DNA of 64,000 bases, taken from contig JAEWJS010000136.1 of assembly GCA_023386495.1 (NCBI GenBank), forward strand, positions 1-64,000. Direction: 5' to 3'. Made by a program: the position numbers and the translations under genes. The DNA is from Bacillota bacterium. Lineage in GTDB: Bacteria > Bacillota > Bacilli > Paenibacillales > Paenibacillaceae. The notes under the pieces were generated by a model, which worked only from the letters and a program-made list of their open reading frames with translations, was not told the origin of the DNA and did not search any database. Positions 37,546-46,822 of the stretch are shown here, one piece after another (the first letter of the stretch is position 1; every line of letters starts with the position of its first letter).

Positions 37546-37591
37546 AAAGAACCGTTTCTTCGTAAATAAGCTTACGAGGAAACGGTTCTTT
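37546..37591. terminator. Bidirectional terminator between nitronate monooxygenase and araA
   Basis: 20-bp arms AAAGAACCGTTTCTTCGTAA / TTACGAGGAAACGGTTCTTT with one G-U pair and a 6-nt loop, flanked by an A-run. It serves both convergent genes. Confidence 0.9.
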
Positions 37592-37602
37592 CTGTACAGG
37601 CA

Positions 37603-39036
37603 TTACTTAATAACGACGTATTCCAAGTTCACCAGCTTGGCGTAAGTTACGATCTGGTCGGTCGTCAGGTTCAACGATACGACGGTATGGTGGCCGCCGC
37701 CGTTCTCGATCCAGGCTCTCACGCCGTCCTGGAAGTTCGGCTTCACCGTCCAGAGGACGCGAGCGACCGGAAGCTTCGGCGCCGGAGCCGTCGGCTCGAA
37801 CGCGGTAACTTCGTTGATCAGCAATTTATAATGCGTACCGAAGTCCGCCATCGATACGACGACGCCGTCGCCGGCCTTGCCGTCGAATACGAGACGCGCC
37901 GGGTCTTCGCGGTCGCCGATGCCGAGCGGCGATACGACGATCTTCGGCTTGTTGCCTGCCAAGGACGGATCGACCTCGAGCATGTGGGACTGCAGGATCG
38001 CTTCCTGGCCGGCTGCCAGCTCATACGTGTAGTCCTCCATGAAGCCCGTGTTCTGGTTGCGGCTCATGACCTTCAGCAAGCGATCGAGCGCGGCCGTCTT
38101 CCAGTCGCCTTCGCCGGCGAAGCCGTAGCCTTGCGCCATCAAGCGCTGAACGGCAAGACCCGGAAGCTGCTTCATGCCATGCAGGTCTTCGAAGTTCGTC
38201 GTGAAGGCATTGTAGCCTCTCTCGTCCAAGAACCGCTTAAGAGCGATTTCGTAGCTGGCTTGGATGCGAACGCTCGCTTCCCATGCTTCCTTGCTGTTCG
38301 CGCCGTAATCGAAATCGTAGAGTTCTGCATATTGACCCATAAGCTCGTCGATCTCCTGCTCCGTCACGGCATTCACGTATTGCACGAGGTCGCCGATGCC
38401 GTAGTAGTCCACGGTCCATCCGAATTGAATCTGCGCCTCGACCTTGTCGCCTTCCGTAACGCCGACGTTGCGCATGTTGTCGCCGAAACGGGCAACTTTG
38501 ACGTTGAAGCTCTCGTTGAACGCAACCGCAACGTCCATCCAATCCGCGATTTGCTGCTGCACTTCCTTACGCTCCCAGTAGCCGACGACGATTTTGTTCT
38601 GCTTGTTCAGGCGGGCATTGATGAAGCCGTACTCGCGGTCGCCATGAGCGGCCTGGTTCAGGTTCATGAAGTCCATGTCGATCGTCGCCCACGGAATGCT
38701 CTCGTTGTACTGCGTTGCCAAGTGAAGCAGCGGCTTCTGCAGAAGCTTCGTGCCGCGGATCCACATCTTGGCCGGCGAGAACGTGTGCATCCACGTGATG
38801 ACGCCCGCTACTTCGTCGCGATAGTTGACCTCTTTCATAATGCTCGTGATCTTATCCGCACTGACTGCCAGGTCCTGCAAGACCAGCGGATAAGGGAGCA
38901 CGCCGCTATTGTTGAGCGCATCCGTCATTTGCTGCGCGTGCGCTTTGACTTCGGCCAACGCTTCTTCTCCGTACAGATGCTGCGAGCCTACGACGAACCA
39001 GAACTGTTTCGCTGCTGTTAATGACAATGTGATCAT
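37603..39036 (-). CDS. araA: L-arabinose isomerase
   Basis: Converts L-arabinose to L-ribulose using Mn2+. [16 protein letters not shown] opens the protein. Metal ligands are likely the Glu in [12 protein letters not shown] and [10 protein letters not shown]. Length of 477 aa is that of the family. ATG 39036 is preceded by AAGGG; a TTG at 39027 is also possible. Third gene of araB-araD-araA, 33 bp after araD. Controlled by AraR through the boxes before araB. Confidence 0.96.
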   Translation of the reverse strand: MITLSLTAAKQFWFVVGSQHLYGEEALAEVKAHAQQMTDALNNSGVLPYPLVLQDLAVSADKITSIMKEVNYRDEVAGVITWMHTFSPAKMWIRGTKLLQKPLLHLATQYNESIPWATIDMDFMNLNQAAHGDREYGFINARLNKQNKIVVGYWERKEVQQQIADWMDVAVAFNESFNVKVARFGDNMRNVGVTEGDKVEAQIQFGWTVDYYGIGDLVQYVNAVTEQEIDELMGQYAELYDFDYGANSKEAWEASVRIQASYEIALKRFLDERGYNAFTTNFEDLHGMKQLPGLAVQRLMAQGYGFAGEGDWKTAALDRLLKVMSRNQNTGFMEDYTYELAAGQEAILQSHMLEVDPSLAGNKPKIVVSPLGIGDREDPARLVFDGKAGDGVVVSMADFGTHYKLLINEVTAFEPTAPAPKLPVARVLWTVKPNFQDGVRAWIENGGGHHTVVSLNLTTDQIVTYAKLVNLEYVVIK

Positions 39037-39069
39037 CCTCTTTCCCTTGATTAGTGGTGGATAAGGCGA

Positions 39070-39765
39070 TTATTTCTGCCCGTAGTAGGCATTTTTGCCG
39101 TGCTTCCGCAGGTAGTGCTTATCCAGTATGCCTTGCGGCAGCTCCGGTGCAAAATGGTTCAACTGGCGCGCGTACAGATTCATTTTGCACACTTCCTCCA
39201 GTACGACGCTGTTCACAACGGCCGACTTCACGTCCTTGCCCCACGTGAACGGCGCATGCCCTTGCAGCAGGACGGCCGGGATCGCCATGACGTCCAATCC
39301 GCGCTTCTCGAATGTCTCGATAATGACATGGCCGGTCTCCGCTTCGTATCCGCGGTCTACCTCGTCTTGATGCAAGAAACGCGCGCAAGGCACGGCACCA
39401 TAGAAGGTGTCCGCATGCGTCGTTCCCATGACCGGTACATCGAGCCCTGCTTGCGCCCAGATGGTCGCCCATGTCGAGTGGGTATGCACGATGCCGCCGA
39501 TCTGCGGATAATGCTTATACAATACGGCATGCGTCGCAGTATCGGAGGAAGGCCTCATCTCGCCCTCTACCACTTTGCCGTCGAAGTCCACGACGACCAT
39601 GTCGCTCGGCTTCATCGTCTCGTAGCTGACACCGCTCGGCTTAATGACGAACAGTCCGCTCTCGCGATCGACCGCGCTGGCATTGCCCCAAGTGAATTTC
39701 ACGAGGCCGTGCTTCGGCAGATCCAGATTCGCTTGATAGACTTCTTCTTTCAGTTGCTCTAACAC
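39070..39765 (-). CDS. araD: L-ribulose-5-phosphate 4-epimerase
   Basis: Class II aldolase-like zinc enzyme giving D-xylulose-5-phosphate. It has LVKFTWGNASAVDRESGLFVIKPSGVSY-like sequence near residues 20-50, metal His in THSTWATIWAQ, and HGPFAWG-like HAPFTWG. 231 aa. Only 3 bp separate it from araB, so they are translationally coupled. Confidence 0.96.
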   Translation of the reverse strand: MLEQLKEEVYQANLDLPKHGLVKFTWGNASAVDRESGLFVIKPSGVSYETMKPSDMVVVDFDGKVVEGEMRPSSDTATHAVLYKHYPQIGGIVHTHSTWATIWAQAGLDVPVMGTTHADTFYGAVPCARFLHQDEVDRGYEAETGHVIIETFEKRGLDVMAIPAVLLQGHAPFTWGKDVKSAVVNSVVLEEVCKMNLYARQLNHFAPELPQGILDKHYLRKHGKNAYYGQK

Positions 39766-39768
39766 GCT

Positions 39769-41385
39769 CTAGTCCCTCCCGTTCTCCAACAGATGGTCTA
39801 CCGCCGCCTGCTCAATGGCTAGTCCTGCTTGGTAGCGAGCCATGAATGCTTGGAAGCCCTGCACATCCGCTGCATCCGGCGCGATCTCTTGCCCTTCGGC
39901 ATCTTGGAACACTTGCTTCTCGAGGAAGTCCGCTAAGCTCTCGCCTTGGCCCTTATCGGTCAAGTACGCGGCCAGAAGCGCCATGCCCCATGCCCCGCCT
40001 TCGCCGGCCGTCGACATGACCGAGATCGGCACGTTCAGCGCGCCCGCGAGAATCTTCTGCCCGACGACAGGGGTCTTGAACAGTCCGCCATGCGCCAGGA
40101 TGCTGTCGATGGCCACGCGCTCGTTCTCGGTGAGAATGTCCATGCCGAGCTTCAGCGCGCCGAAGGCGGTGAACAGATGCGTCCGCATGAAGTTGGCCAA
40201 ATTGAAATTGCTTTCCGGCGACCGGACGAACAACGGTCGGCCTTGGTCGATACCCGTAATATTCTCGCCCGAGAGATAGCCGTAGCTTAGCAATCCGCCG
40301 CCATCCGGGTCGGCTTCAAGCGCCTTGCCCAGCAGCACGCTGAACAGCTTGCCGGAATCCGCGCCGAAGCCCATCGCCTCGGAGAATTCGCGGAACAGTC
40401 CCATCCAGGCATTGAGATCGCTGGAGCAGTTGTTGGCATGCACCATGCCGACCGGGCTGCCGTCCGGCGTCGTGACCATATCGATCTCCGGATAGACCTT
40501 GGAGAGCTCCTTCTCGAGCACGATCATCGCGAATACCGAGGTGCCCACGGAGATGTTGCCTGTGCGCTTCTTCACGCTGTTCGTCGCTACCATGCCCGTA
40601 CCGGCATCACCTTCCGGCGGGCAGAGCGGAATACCGGCCTCCAGATCGCCGGCCGGGTCCAGAACGGCAGCGCCTGCCGCAGTCAATTGACCCGCTTCCT
40701 GGCCGGATAGCAGCACACGAGGAAGGACGTCCTGCAGCTTCCATGGGTAGCCCTTGTCCGCGACCAAGTCGTCGAATTGCTTGACCATCGCCGGATGGTA
40801 GTTATGGATCGATTCGTCGATCGGGAACATGCCGGAAGCATCGCCTATGCCGATGACTTTCTGCCCGGTCAGCAGCCAGTGGATGTAGCCCGACAGCGTC
40901 GTTACATAATCAATGCGAGGCACATGCTGCTCTTGATTCAGTATGGCTTGGTACAGGTGGGCAATACTCCAGCGCTCGGGAATGTTGAATTGGAACAAGT
41001 CCGTCAATGCCCGCGCTGCCGCGCCGGTCGTCGCATTGCGCCATGTCCGGAACGGCACGAGCAGCTCGCCCGCGCTGTCGAATGCCAAGTAGCCGTGCAT
41101 CATGGCGGAGAAGCCGATCGCGCCGACGGTCTTAAGGGTAACGCCGTATTGCTGCGCGACATCTTGCTTCAGTTCGCGATATGCGGTCTGGAGGCCTGTC
41201 ATAATATCCTCTTGGTTGTACGTCCAATAGCCGTCCTTGAGCAGATTCTCCCACTCGAAGCTTCCCGATGCGATCGTCTCGAAACGACGATCGATCAGCA
41301 CCGCTTTGATTCGGGTCGATCCGAACTCGATGCCAAGCGAGGTTTCGCCCTTGGCTATCGCTTCTTTCAAGTCCATAGCGTTCAT
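39769..41385 (-). CDS. araB: FGGY-family ribulokinase (non-classical type)
   Basis: ATP-dependent sugar kinase in the araBDA operon, so probably phosphorylates L-ribulose. ATPase-fold marks are [16 protein letters not shown] near residue 17, [12 protein letters not shown] for the second phosphate loop and [18 protein letters not shown] near the end. The sequence differs from classical AraB and resembles the AraK-type kinase reported in Clostridium (recalled). Length 538 aa. The start is ATG 41385 or GTG 41391, the latter with better spacing from GAGGGG. Confidence 0.85.
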   Translation of the reverse strand: MNAMDLKEAIAKGETSLGIEFGSTRIKAVLIDRRFETIASGSFEWENLLKDGYWTYNQEDIMTGLQTAYRELKQDVAQQYGVTLKTVGAIGFSAMMHGYLAFDSAGELLVPFRTWRNATTGAAARALTDLFQFNIPERWSIAHLYQAILNQEQHVPRIDYVTTLSGYIHWLLTGQKVIGIGDASGMFPIDESIHNYHPAMVKQFDDLVADKGYPWKLQDVLPRVLLSGQEAGQLTAAGAAVLDPAGDLEAGIPLCPPEGDAGTGMVATNSVKKRTGNISVGTSVFAMIVLEKELSKVYPEIDMVTTPDGSPVGMVHANNCSSDLNAWMGLFREFSEAMGFGADSGKLFSVLLGKALEADPDGGGLLSYGYLSGENITGIDQGRPLFVRSPESNFNLANFMRTHLFTAFGALKLGMDILTENERVAIDSILAHGGLFKTPVVGQKILAGALNVPISVMSTAGEGGAWGMALLAAYLTDKGQGESLADFLEKQVFQDAEGQEIAPDAADVQGFQAFMARYQAGLAIEQAAVDHLLENGRD

Positions 41386-41448
41386 GGTCACATCTATCCC
41401 CTCTCTGGGTTTCGACCGCAAGAAGGCGGTTTCATTACCGACAGCATT

Positions 41449-41477
41449 AGTATATTTTCTGTACGTACATTTGTCAA
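41449..41477 (-). promoter_or_regulatory. araBDA promoter with AraR operator in the spacer
   Basis: TTGACA (41472-41477) and TATACT (41449-41454) on the minus strand are separated by 17 bp. The spacer carries TGTACGTACA (41460-41469), the core of the B. subtilis AraR box. Bound AraR would block RNA polymerase directly. Confidence 0.85.
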
Positions 41478-41599
41478 CCGAACACAATAGTTATACTAAC
41501 ATTAGCTGGGACGCCTCTCTGATCAATGTGGCAGCGGATTTACGTGTAGGTTGGATGTGCAACTTGTACGCTTTTCAGGCGCGAATTCTGTCATATTGT

Positions 41600-41641
41600 T
41601 TGCAACGTTTACGAATTATGCTAGAATGTGTACGTACAACT
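41600..41641 (+). promoter_or_regulatory. araR promoter with downstream AraR operator
   Basis: TTGCAA (41600-41605), 16-bp spacer, and extended -10 TGC-TAGAAT (41622-41627). The AraR box TGTACGTACA lies at 41629-41638, near the start site, which implies autoregulation. The two boxes are 169 bp apart. A half-site (ACTTGTACG, about 41562-41570) lies between. Confidence 0.75.
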
Positions 41642-41671
41642 TCTCGAACAAGCAGGAAAGAAGTGAATGCC

Positions 41672-42763
41672 ATGAAACCGAAGTACCAGCTCATTATTGA
41701 AGAAATCAAGAGCCATATCCTCTCCGGAACGTACAAGGCGGGCGAGCGGATTCCTTCGGAGTTCGCGCTGCAGGAGAGCTATAATGTCAGCCGGCAGACG
41801 GTCCGCAAGGCGCTGCTGGAATTATCGAACGAGGGGTTCTTGCGAAGCGAGCGGGGCTCCGGCACGTATGTCAGCAGCCAATATCGGTCCAGAACGGGCA
41901 CGAAAGCCGCGAACCGCACGATCGGCGTTATCACGACCTATATTTCGGATTATATTTTCCCCTCCATCATCCGCGGCATTGAGCGCCGATTGAATGAAGA
42001 CAACTACTCGCTGCTATTGGCCAGCACGAACAATGATATCGCGCAGGAGAAGAAGGCATTGGAGATGATGCTGTCTTACGGCGTGGACGGGTTGATCGTG
42101 GAACCTACCCGCAGCAATGTGTACAACCCGAACATCGCCTACTACTTGTCCTTCAAGGAACAAGAAGTTCCGCTTGCCATGATCAATGCCTACTACGAAG
42201 AATTGGAGGTTCCCTTCTTCTGCCTGGACGACGTGCAATCCAGCCTGCTCGCGACCCGGGAGCTGATCGCCAGCGGCCATACCCAGATCGGCATTATCGC
42301 CAAGATGGACGATTTGCAGGGGAAGCTTCGAATGAAGGGATTCATCAAGGCGCTCGGGGAAGCCAGATTGCGGTTCCAGCAGGAGCATGTGCTGGCATTC
42401 GATACGGAATCGAAGCCTTACTTGTCCGCGAACCTGGAGGCATACCTGACCGAGAACCGGGATGACTTGACCGCGCTTGTCTGTTACAACGACGAGGTGG
42501 GCCTGGAGGTCGTCAATGTCTGCAGGAAGCTGGGCATCGCCATTCCGGACGAGCTGTCCATTATCGGACAGGACAATTCCTACATCGCCAAGAACGCGAA
42601 CATCCAGCTCACGACGCTGACGCATCCCCAAGAGCAGATGGGACGCGACGCGGCGGATTGGGTCATCAAGCATCTGCAAGGCAAGAAGGACCTGCCCTCC
42701 AGCACTTACTATCAGCCCGTGTTGATCGCGGGCGAGACCGTGAAGACGCTGGAAGTGGAATAG
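41672..42763 (+). CDS. araR: Arabinose operon repressor AraR (GntR-LacI chimera)
   Basis: Transcriptional repressor with a GntR-type winged helix at the N-terminus (KAGERIPSEFALQESYNVSRQTVRKALLELSNEGFL) and a LacI/periplasmic-binding effector domain from residue 70 (NRTIGVITTYISDYIFP; SIIGQDNSYIA). Arabinose is the expected inducer. Length 363 aa. Divergent from araBDA with two AraR boxes between. ATG 41672 aligns with B. subtilis AraR (M-x-PKY); a GTG at 41663 has better ribosome binding site spacing. Confidence 0.94.
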   Translation: MKPKYQLIIEEIKSHILSGTYKAGERIPSEFALQESYNVSRQTVRKALLELSNEGFLRSERGSGTYVSSQYRSRTGTKAANRTIGVITTYISDYIFPSIIRGIERRLNEDNYSLLLASTNNDIAQEKKALEMMLSYGVDGLIVEPTRSNVYNPNIAYYLSFKEQEVPLAMINAYYEELEVPFFCLDDVQSSLLATRELIASGHTQIGIIAKMDDLQGKLRMKGFIKALGEARLRFQQEHVLAFDTESKPYLSANLEAYLTENRDDLTALVCYNDEVGLEVVNVCRKLGIAIPDELSIIGQDNSYIAKNANIQLTTLTHPQEQMGRDAADWVIKHLQGKKDLPSSTYYQPVLIAGETVKTLEVE

Positions 42764-42797
42764 TGTTGTGGATGCTTATGGATCGACTGCTCGGATA

Positions 42798-43092
42798 CAA
42801 TAGCGAAGCATCTGCGCTGTTAACGTACACGCATGCGCTATTTATAGACCGTATGGCTCTTTCTAACCCATTAGTGTATCGACTGCGCTAAATAGCGCAC
42901 AGCTGGTCGCTATTTAGCGCACTCAAGCTATTTTTGGCTTCGGCATGGGGCGAAGCTCTTGGATTAGCGCTTGGGGATGCGTTATTAGCGCAGATGCTTC
43001 GCAATTGCGTGCGTGTAGCCTGTCCATGCACATACCTTAACAGCGCCATTGCTTCGCTAATCACCCGTAGGCCCAGAGCTTGGCGATTGGCG
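42798..43092 (+). repeat. Dispersed intergenic palindromic repeat, copy B
   Basis: The gene-free stretch 42764-43123 holds a 295-bp repeat. The first 42 bp match copy C at 39 positions, and the last 58 bp (from CCTTAACAGCG to GATTGGCG) also match its end. The core (42885-42924) has nested palindromes GCGCTAAATAGCGC and CGCTATTTAGCG. No coding signal is seen. Confidence 0.8.
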
Positions 43093-43123
43093 CATGGCGA
43101 CTCGGGTGGATTCATCCTAAAAA

Positions 43124-43172
43124 GAAAGGTACTACTTAAGTCAATGCGGCATCGATTGACCTAAGCAGTACC
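43124..43172 (-). terminator. Terminator of two-component system operon
   Basis: 18-bp arms with two mismatches (43128-43145 and 43155-43172), 9-nt loop. On the minus strand TTTCTTTTT follows. It lies 8 bp after the kinase stop. Confidence 0.82.
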
Positions 43173-43179
43173 CAAAGCA

Positions 43180-45402
43180 TTATTCCAACGGCAGCAGCAC
43201 CGTCACCTTGAACAAGTCGCCGTCTACCTCGAGCTCTAGCGTGCCGCCGTGTAAATCGACGATCGACTTCGCGATCGCGAGCCCGAGACCCGACCCTTCG
43301 GTATGCCGGGAGCCGTCGCCTCGTTTGAACCGCTCGAACAACTCGTCTACGTTGTCGCCCAGCTCGAACTTCGCGATATTTTTGAACACGATCTCCGCGC
43401 GGCCCCCTGCATAGCCCATCGTAATGTACACGCGGGTATGCTCGAGCGAGTACCGCAGGATGTTGCTGATCAGATTGTCGAATACGCGCCATATTTTCTG
43501 CCCGTCGACCATTGCATGCACCGGCTCATCCGGCAGCTTGATGCGGAATTGCAGGTCCGACTGCTCCATGCTCGCTTCCGATTCGGCGATCGCCTGCTTC
43601 ATCAACTGAACGAGATCGACGCGTGACCGCAGCAGCTCGACGCTGCCGCTCGCCATCTTCGTCGCCTCGAACAGATCGTCGATCAGCACCTTCAGGCGCT
43701 GGCTCTTCTGATCGATGATGCCGATGTACGACGATCGCTCTTCCTCCGTCAGCTCGGGCTTCTTCAGCAGCTCCACGTACGAGATGACGGCCGTGAGCGG
43801 CGTGCGAAGATCATGGCTGACGTTCGTGATCAGCTCCGTCTTCAGCCGCTCGCTCTTCGCCTCCTTCGCCTGCGAGACGACGACGCCCCGCTTCAGCTGG
43901 TTCAGATGGCTCGCGAGCCCAGACAGCACCGAGCGTCCTCGCACGGGCAGCTCCGCCGCCAGCCGTCCGGCTTCGTAGTCGCGAGCCGCCTCCAGAATGC
44001 GATTCAGATACCCCATCTGTCGGATCACATAGATGCCTAGCGGCAGGGCGACGAGAATGAAGGCCGGGAAATACAGCAGGATTGCGCCAGGTTCAATGGC
44101 CACGACCGCTGCGCCCAGGCCGAAGCCGAATGCAATGGCCGTATACGCCGTGACCTGCCAGCCTACCCGCGCGTTACGGAAGGCGTCGCCGATCGCCCGA
44201 AGCACGCGGCTGATCAGCGAGCGATGCAGCAGCTCGTGCCCCAGCAGCTCCCAGCCCTCTAACGTCCGGAACCAGATATTCAATTGTACGACGGATGCGA
44301 CAAGCAGGCATGTCAGGATGAGGAAGCGGAATGCCAGATCCGACACGAAGCTGAACGGAAAGTCTCGGATCTGCTCGTAGTAGAGATGGACCGGATCTTG
44401 CAGCATATGAAGCGTAATAAAGCCCGAGATCAGGAATATTGCAGCGCGCAGATCGATCGGGATCCGGTTGTAAGCCGGTCTCAGCTGCTCCATGCTGAAT
44501 AGGATCGTCCCCATGCGTCGTCTGCCGACGATGATGGATGCGATTAAGAGCGCGCTGCCTGCGAGAAGCGCAATGATGACGCCTAGTCGGCGCTGATCGA
44601 ATTGCTGCTGGGCGGCAAGTGCTGCTGCCGTCTTCGGCACGGCGATCCAGCCCTCGAATTGCTTGGCAGGCCGGGCTGCGGCAATCCGGTCTACCGCTTC
44701 GTGATGCGGCAGCATGTAGCTCGGCATGCTCTCGACCGTCAACCTATCGCTGTGCTTGTCCGGATAGCGCTTGACGTACAGCATGCCTCTGAGCAGCTTC
44801 GCTTCGTTCGAACGGTCGCCCGCAAGCGTCGTATTCGTATAGACCTGCTCGCTCTCGGTGTCCTGAAGATAATAGGAGAACCGATTGCGGTACTCATAGT
44901 ACGCGCCTCGGAACTGGTCGAGCTCCCGGAAGTACTCGGCCAGCTGCGCTACCTTTTCCTTGCGGATCTCAGCGGCGATATACGCTTCATTGTTGAAGTT
45001 CTCCTGGATGTCCGCAAGCTTCGCATCCCGCTCCGCCCGCAGGTCTTCGGTGATCGCTTCCTTGCCTGTCGTGACGGCCTCCAGAATCTTGTACTCGTAT
45101 TGATTCCGAATGTCCGCAAGCTGCGATTCGAGATCGCCGTAACGATTGCGGTACTCCTCGATCTCTTGCTGGCTGACGCTGATCTGCTGCCGCGCTTCCT
45201 CTTCGCTCACGGCGCCGAGCTCGAACAGGTAGAGATGCTGGACGAGCCGCATGAGATCATGCTGCACTTCGTTCGTCTCGTAATAGCTGCGGCCGATATA
45301 GCTGCTGCCGGAGGACAAGCCCGACAGCACGCCGTTTAAGCCTAGCGTGAAGAGCAGCGCCAGCACCAGCAGGGACGACCTACTTCTCCATTTTGTATCC
45401 AA
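43180..45402 (-). CDS. Multi-pass sensor histidine kinase
   Basis: Sensor kinase of 740 aa. One N-terminal helix, then an extracytoplasmic region of about 240 residues rich in coiled coil (SQQEIEEYRNRYGDLESQL), then about five membrane helices (from residue 275 to 480). The HisKA domain has SHDLRTPLTAVISYVELL and the ATPase part has DNLISNIL and EGSGLGLAIAKSIV. The usual DxGxG box is replaced by a FKNIAKFELG variant that recurs in Gram-positive VanS-like kinases. TTG start is inferred, coupled to the regulator gene by a 23-bp overlap. Signal unknown. Confidence 0.88.
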   Translation of the reverse strand: MDTKWRSRSSLLVLALLFTLGLNGVLSGLSSGSSYIGRSYYETNEVQHDLMRLVQHLYLFELGAVSEEEARQQISVSQQEIEEYRNRYGDLESQLADIRNQYEYKILEAVTTGKEAITEDLRAERDAKLADIQENFNNEAYIAAEIRKEKVAQLAEYFRELDQFRGAYYEYRNRFSYYLQDTESEQVYTNTTLAGDRSNEAKLLRGMLYVKRYPDKHSDRLTVESMPSYMLPHHEAVDRIAAARPAKQFEGWIAVPKTAAALAAQQQFDQRRLGVIIALLAGSALLIASIIVGRRRMGTILFSMEQLRPAYNRIPIDLRAAIFLISGFITLHMLQDPVHLYYEQIRDFPFSFVSDLAFRFLILTCLLVASVVQLNIWFRTLEGWELLGHELLHRSLISRVLRAIGDAFRNARVGWQVTAYTAIAFGFGLGAAVVAIEPGAILLYFPAFILVALPLGIYVIRQMGYLNRILEAARDYEAGRLAAELPVRGRSVLSGLASHLNQLKRGVVVSQAKEAKSERLKTELITNVSHDLRTPLTAVISYVELLKKPELTEEERSSYIGIIDQKSQRLKVLIDDLFEATKMASGSVELLRSRVDLVQLMKQAIAESEASMEQSDLQFRIKLPDEPVHAMVDGQKIWRVFDNLISNILRYSLEHTRVYITMGYAGGRAEIVFKNIAKFELGDNVDELFERFKRGDGSRHTEGSGLGLAIAKSIVDLHGGTLELEVDGDLFKVTVLLPLE

Positions 45403-46072
45403 TTCCCCATACCACCTTCAGATATCTCGGATTCTTCGGATCGATCTCGATCTTCTCCCGGATCTTGCGGATATGCACGGCAACCGTGTTCTCCGCATTA
45501 TAGCTCGGCTCTTTCCATGCCCGTTCATAGATTTCATCAATCGAAAATACGCGCCCCGCGTTCGTCATCAACAGCTCGACGATCCGGTATTCGATCGGCG
45601 TCAGCTTGACCGGATCGCCGCTGAGCCGCACCTCCCGCGCATCCTGATCGAGCGTAAGTCCGTTCAATTGGATGACGCGCGTGCTGCCTCCGTACGTGCC
45701 AAGCGTGATGAAGCGCCGCAGTTGGGACTTCATCCTCGCGATCAGCTCCACCGGATTGAACGGCTTCGTCACGTAGTCGTCCGCCCCGATCGACAAACCG
45801 AGCACCTTGTCCGTATCCTCCGTCTTCGCGCTCAGCATGATGATCGGGATATTCTTGCTCTCTCGTATGCGGAACGTCGCGGCGATCCCGTCAAGCCGCG
45901 GCATCATAATGTCCATGACGATCAGATGCACCTCTTGCTTCTCCAGCAGCTCCAGCGCTTCTACGCCGTCGCCGGCTTCCAGCACGGTCATCCCCTCGTT
46001 GCGCAGATAGATGCCGATCGCCTCGCGTATGGCCCGGTCGTCGTCGACGACGAGCACGGTATATTCATTCAT
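45380..46072 (-). CDS. OmpR/PhoB family response regulator
   Basis: Receiver domain (VLVVDDDRAIREAIG; phospho-Asp in LIVMDIMMPRLDG; Lys in DDYVTKPF) and C-terminal winged helix (LTPIEYRIVELLM; NTVAVHIRKIREKIE; VWGIGYKME). 230 aa from ATG 46072, with AGAGGG 9 nt upstream. First gene of the pair. The promoter has a tandem CTTAAG repeat that may be its own binding site. Confidence 0.94.
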   Translation of the reverse strand: MNEYTVLVVDDDRAIREAIGIYLRNEGMTVLEAGDGVEALELLEKQEVHLIVMDIMMPRLDGIAATFRIRESKNIPIIMLSAKTEDTDKVLGLSIGADDYVTKPFNPVELIARMKSQLRRFITLGTYGGSTRVIQLNGLTLDQDAREVRLSGDPVKLTPIEYRIVELLMTNAGRVFSIDEIYERAWKEPSYNAENTVAVHIRKIREKIEIDPKNPRYLKVVWGIGYKMEK

Positions 46073-46118
46073 TGCTGCTAACCCTCTTCCGTCGGTATTC
46101 GGCCGGTACCTGTCTCTC

Positions 46119-46174
46119 ATTATATACGTTAACTTTTGCGAAATAAGAGGGGGAATCCTTAAGACTTTCTTAAG
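46119..46174 (-). promoter_or_regulatory. Promoter of two-component operon with CTTAAG tandem repeat
   Basis: On the minus strand a TATAAT (46119-46124) has no good -35. CTTAAG-N5-CTTAAG (46158-46174) lies 11 bp upstream of the expected -35, an 11-bp period like tandem OmpR-family half-sites. This fits autoactivation by the regulator. Confidence 0.5.
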
Positions 46175-46328
46175 AGGGGGTTTCGACTTACAGCACCACC
46201 CGCGCAACGAACGTCCGTTGTATGCAGGCAAATCAGACTGTCGAATCATTCATTTGCGGCAGCGTTAGCGCCCGCCGGTATCGGGAGCCGGCTATGCCCT
46301 CGAAGCTTCTGGGCAGGCTGCACGCATG

Positions 46329-46569
46329 CAATAGCGAAGCATCTGCGCTGTTAAGGTACACAGATGCGCTAATCCAGGGTGCTTGGCCTCAGGTAGACGG
46401 CGTATGTGCCTGAGTGCGCTAATTAACGCACAGTCATGCGCAAATTAGCGCATTCTGCACATTAATGGGTTAGAACGTGGGATAGGGCCCGATCATAGCG
46501 TCTGAATATGCCTTAACAACGCAATTGCTTCGCTAATCGCGTAATAGACCCAGAGCTTGGTGATTGGCG
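46329..46569 (+). repeat. Dispersed intergenic palindromic repeat, copy C
   Basis: A 241-bp member of the same family as 42798-43092, with matching ends and a diverged core (46416-46455; GCGCTAATTAACGC and GCGCAAATTAGCGC). It lies in the gene-free stretch 46175-46707. No gene was found there. Confidence 0.8.
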
Positions 46570-46707
46570 GCATTCGGCGATTCGCCCGAAAGTATCAGGC
46601 AGATCGCCCCAATACAGAGCCTTTATGGCCCTTCGGCGCAAATTCGAATTATTCGACAGTCTCCACATCCGAACTGCACGCAATGCAGCGCATCCGAATC
46701 GCATCGC

Positions 46708-46759
46708 CTATGCATGCAAACAGCCGACCGCAATCGCGGTCGGCTGTTTGCATGCATAG
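46708..46759. terminator. 24-bp perfect inverted repeat after cupin gene
   Basis: Arms 46708-46731 and 46736-46759 are perfectly complementary around AATC. The middle AAACAGCCGACCGC / GCGGTCGGCTGTTT looks like a terminator stem. It lies 63 bp after the cupin gene stop on the minus strand. Confidence 0.65.
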
Positions 46760-46822
46760 AAGTATCATACTGCCGGAATGGAATGATCCGTATGAGACAT
46801 GAGACGCAACTTCGCGGAAACT

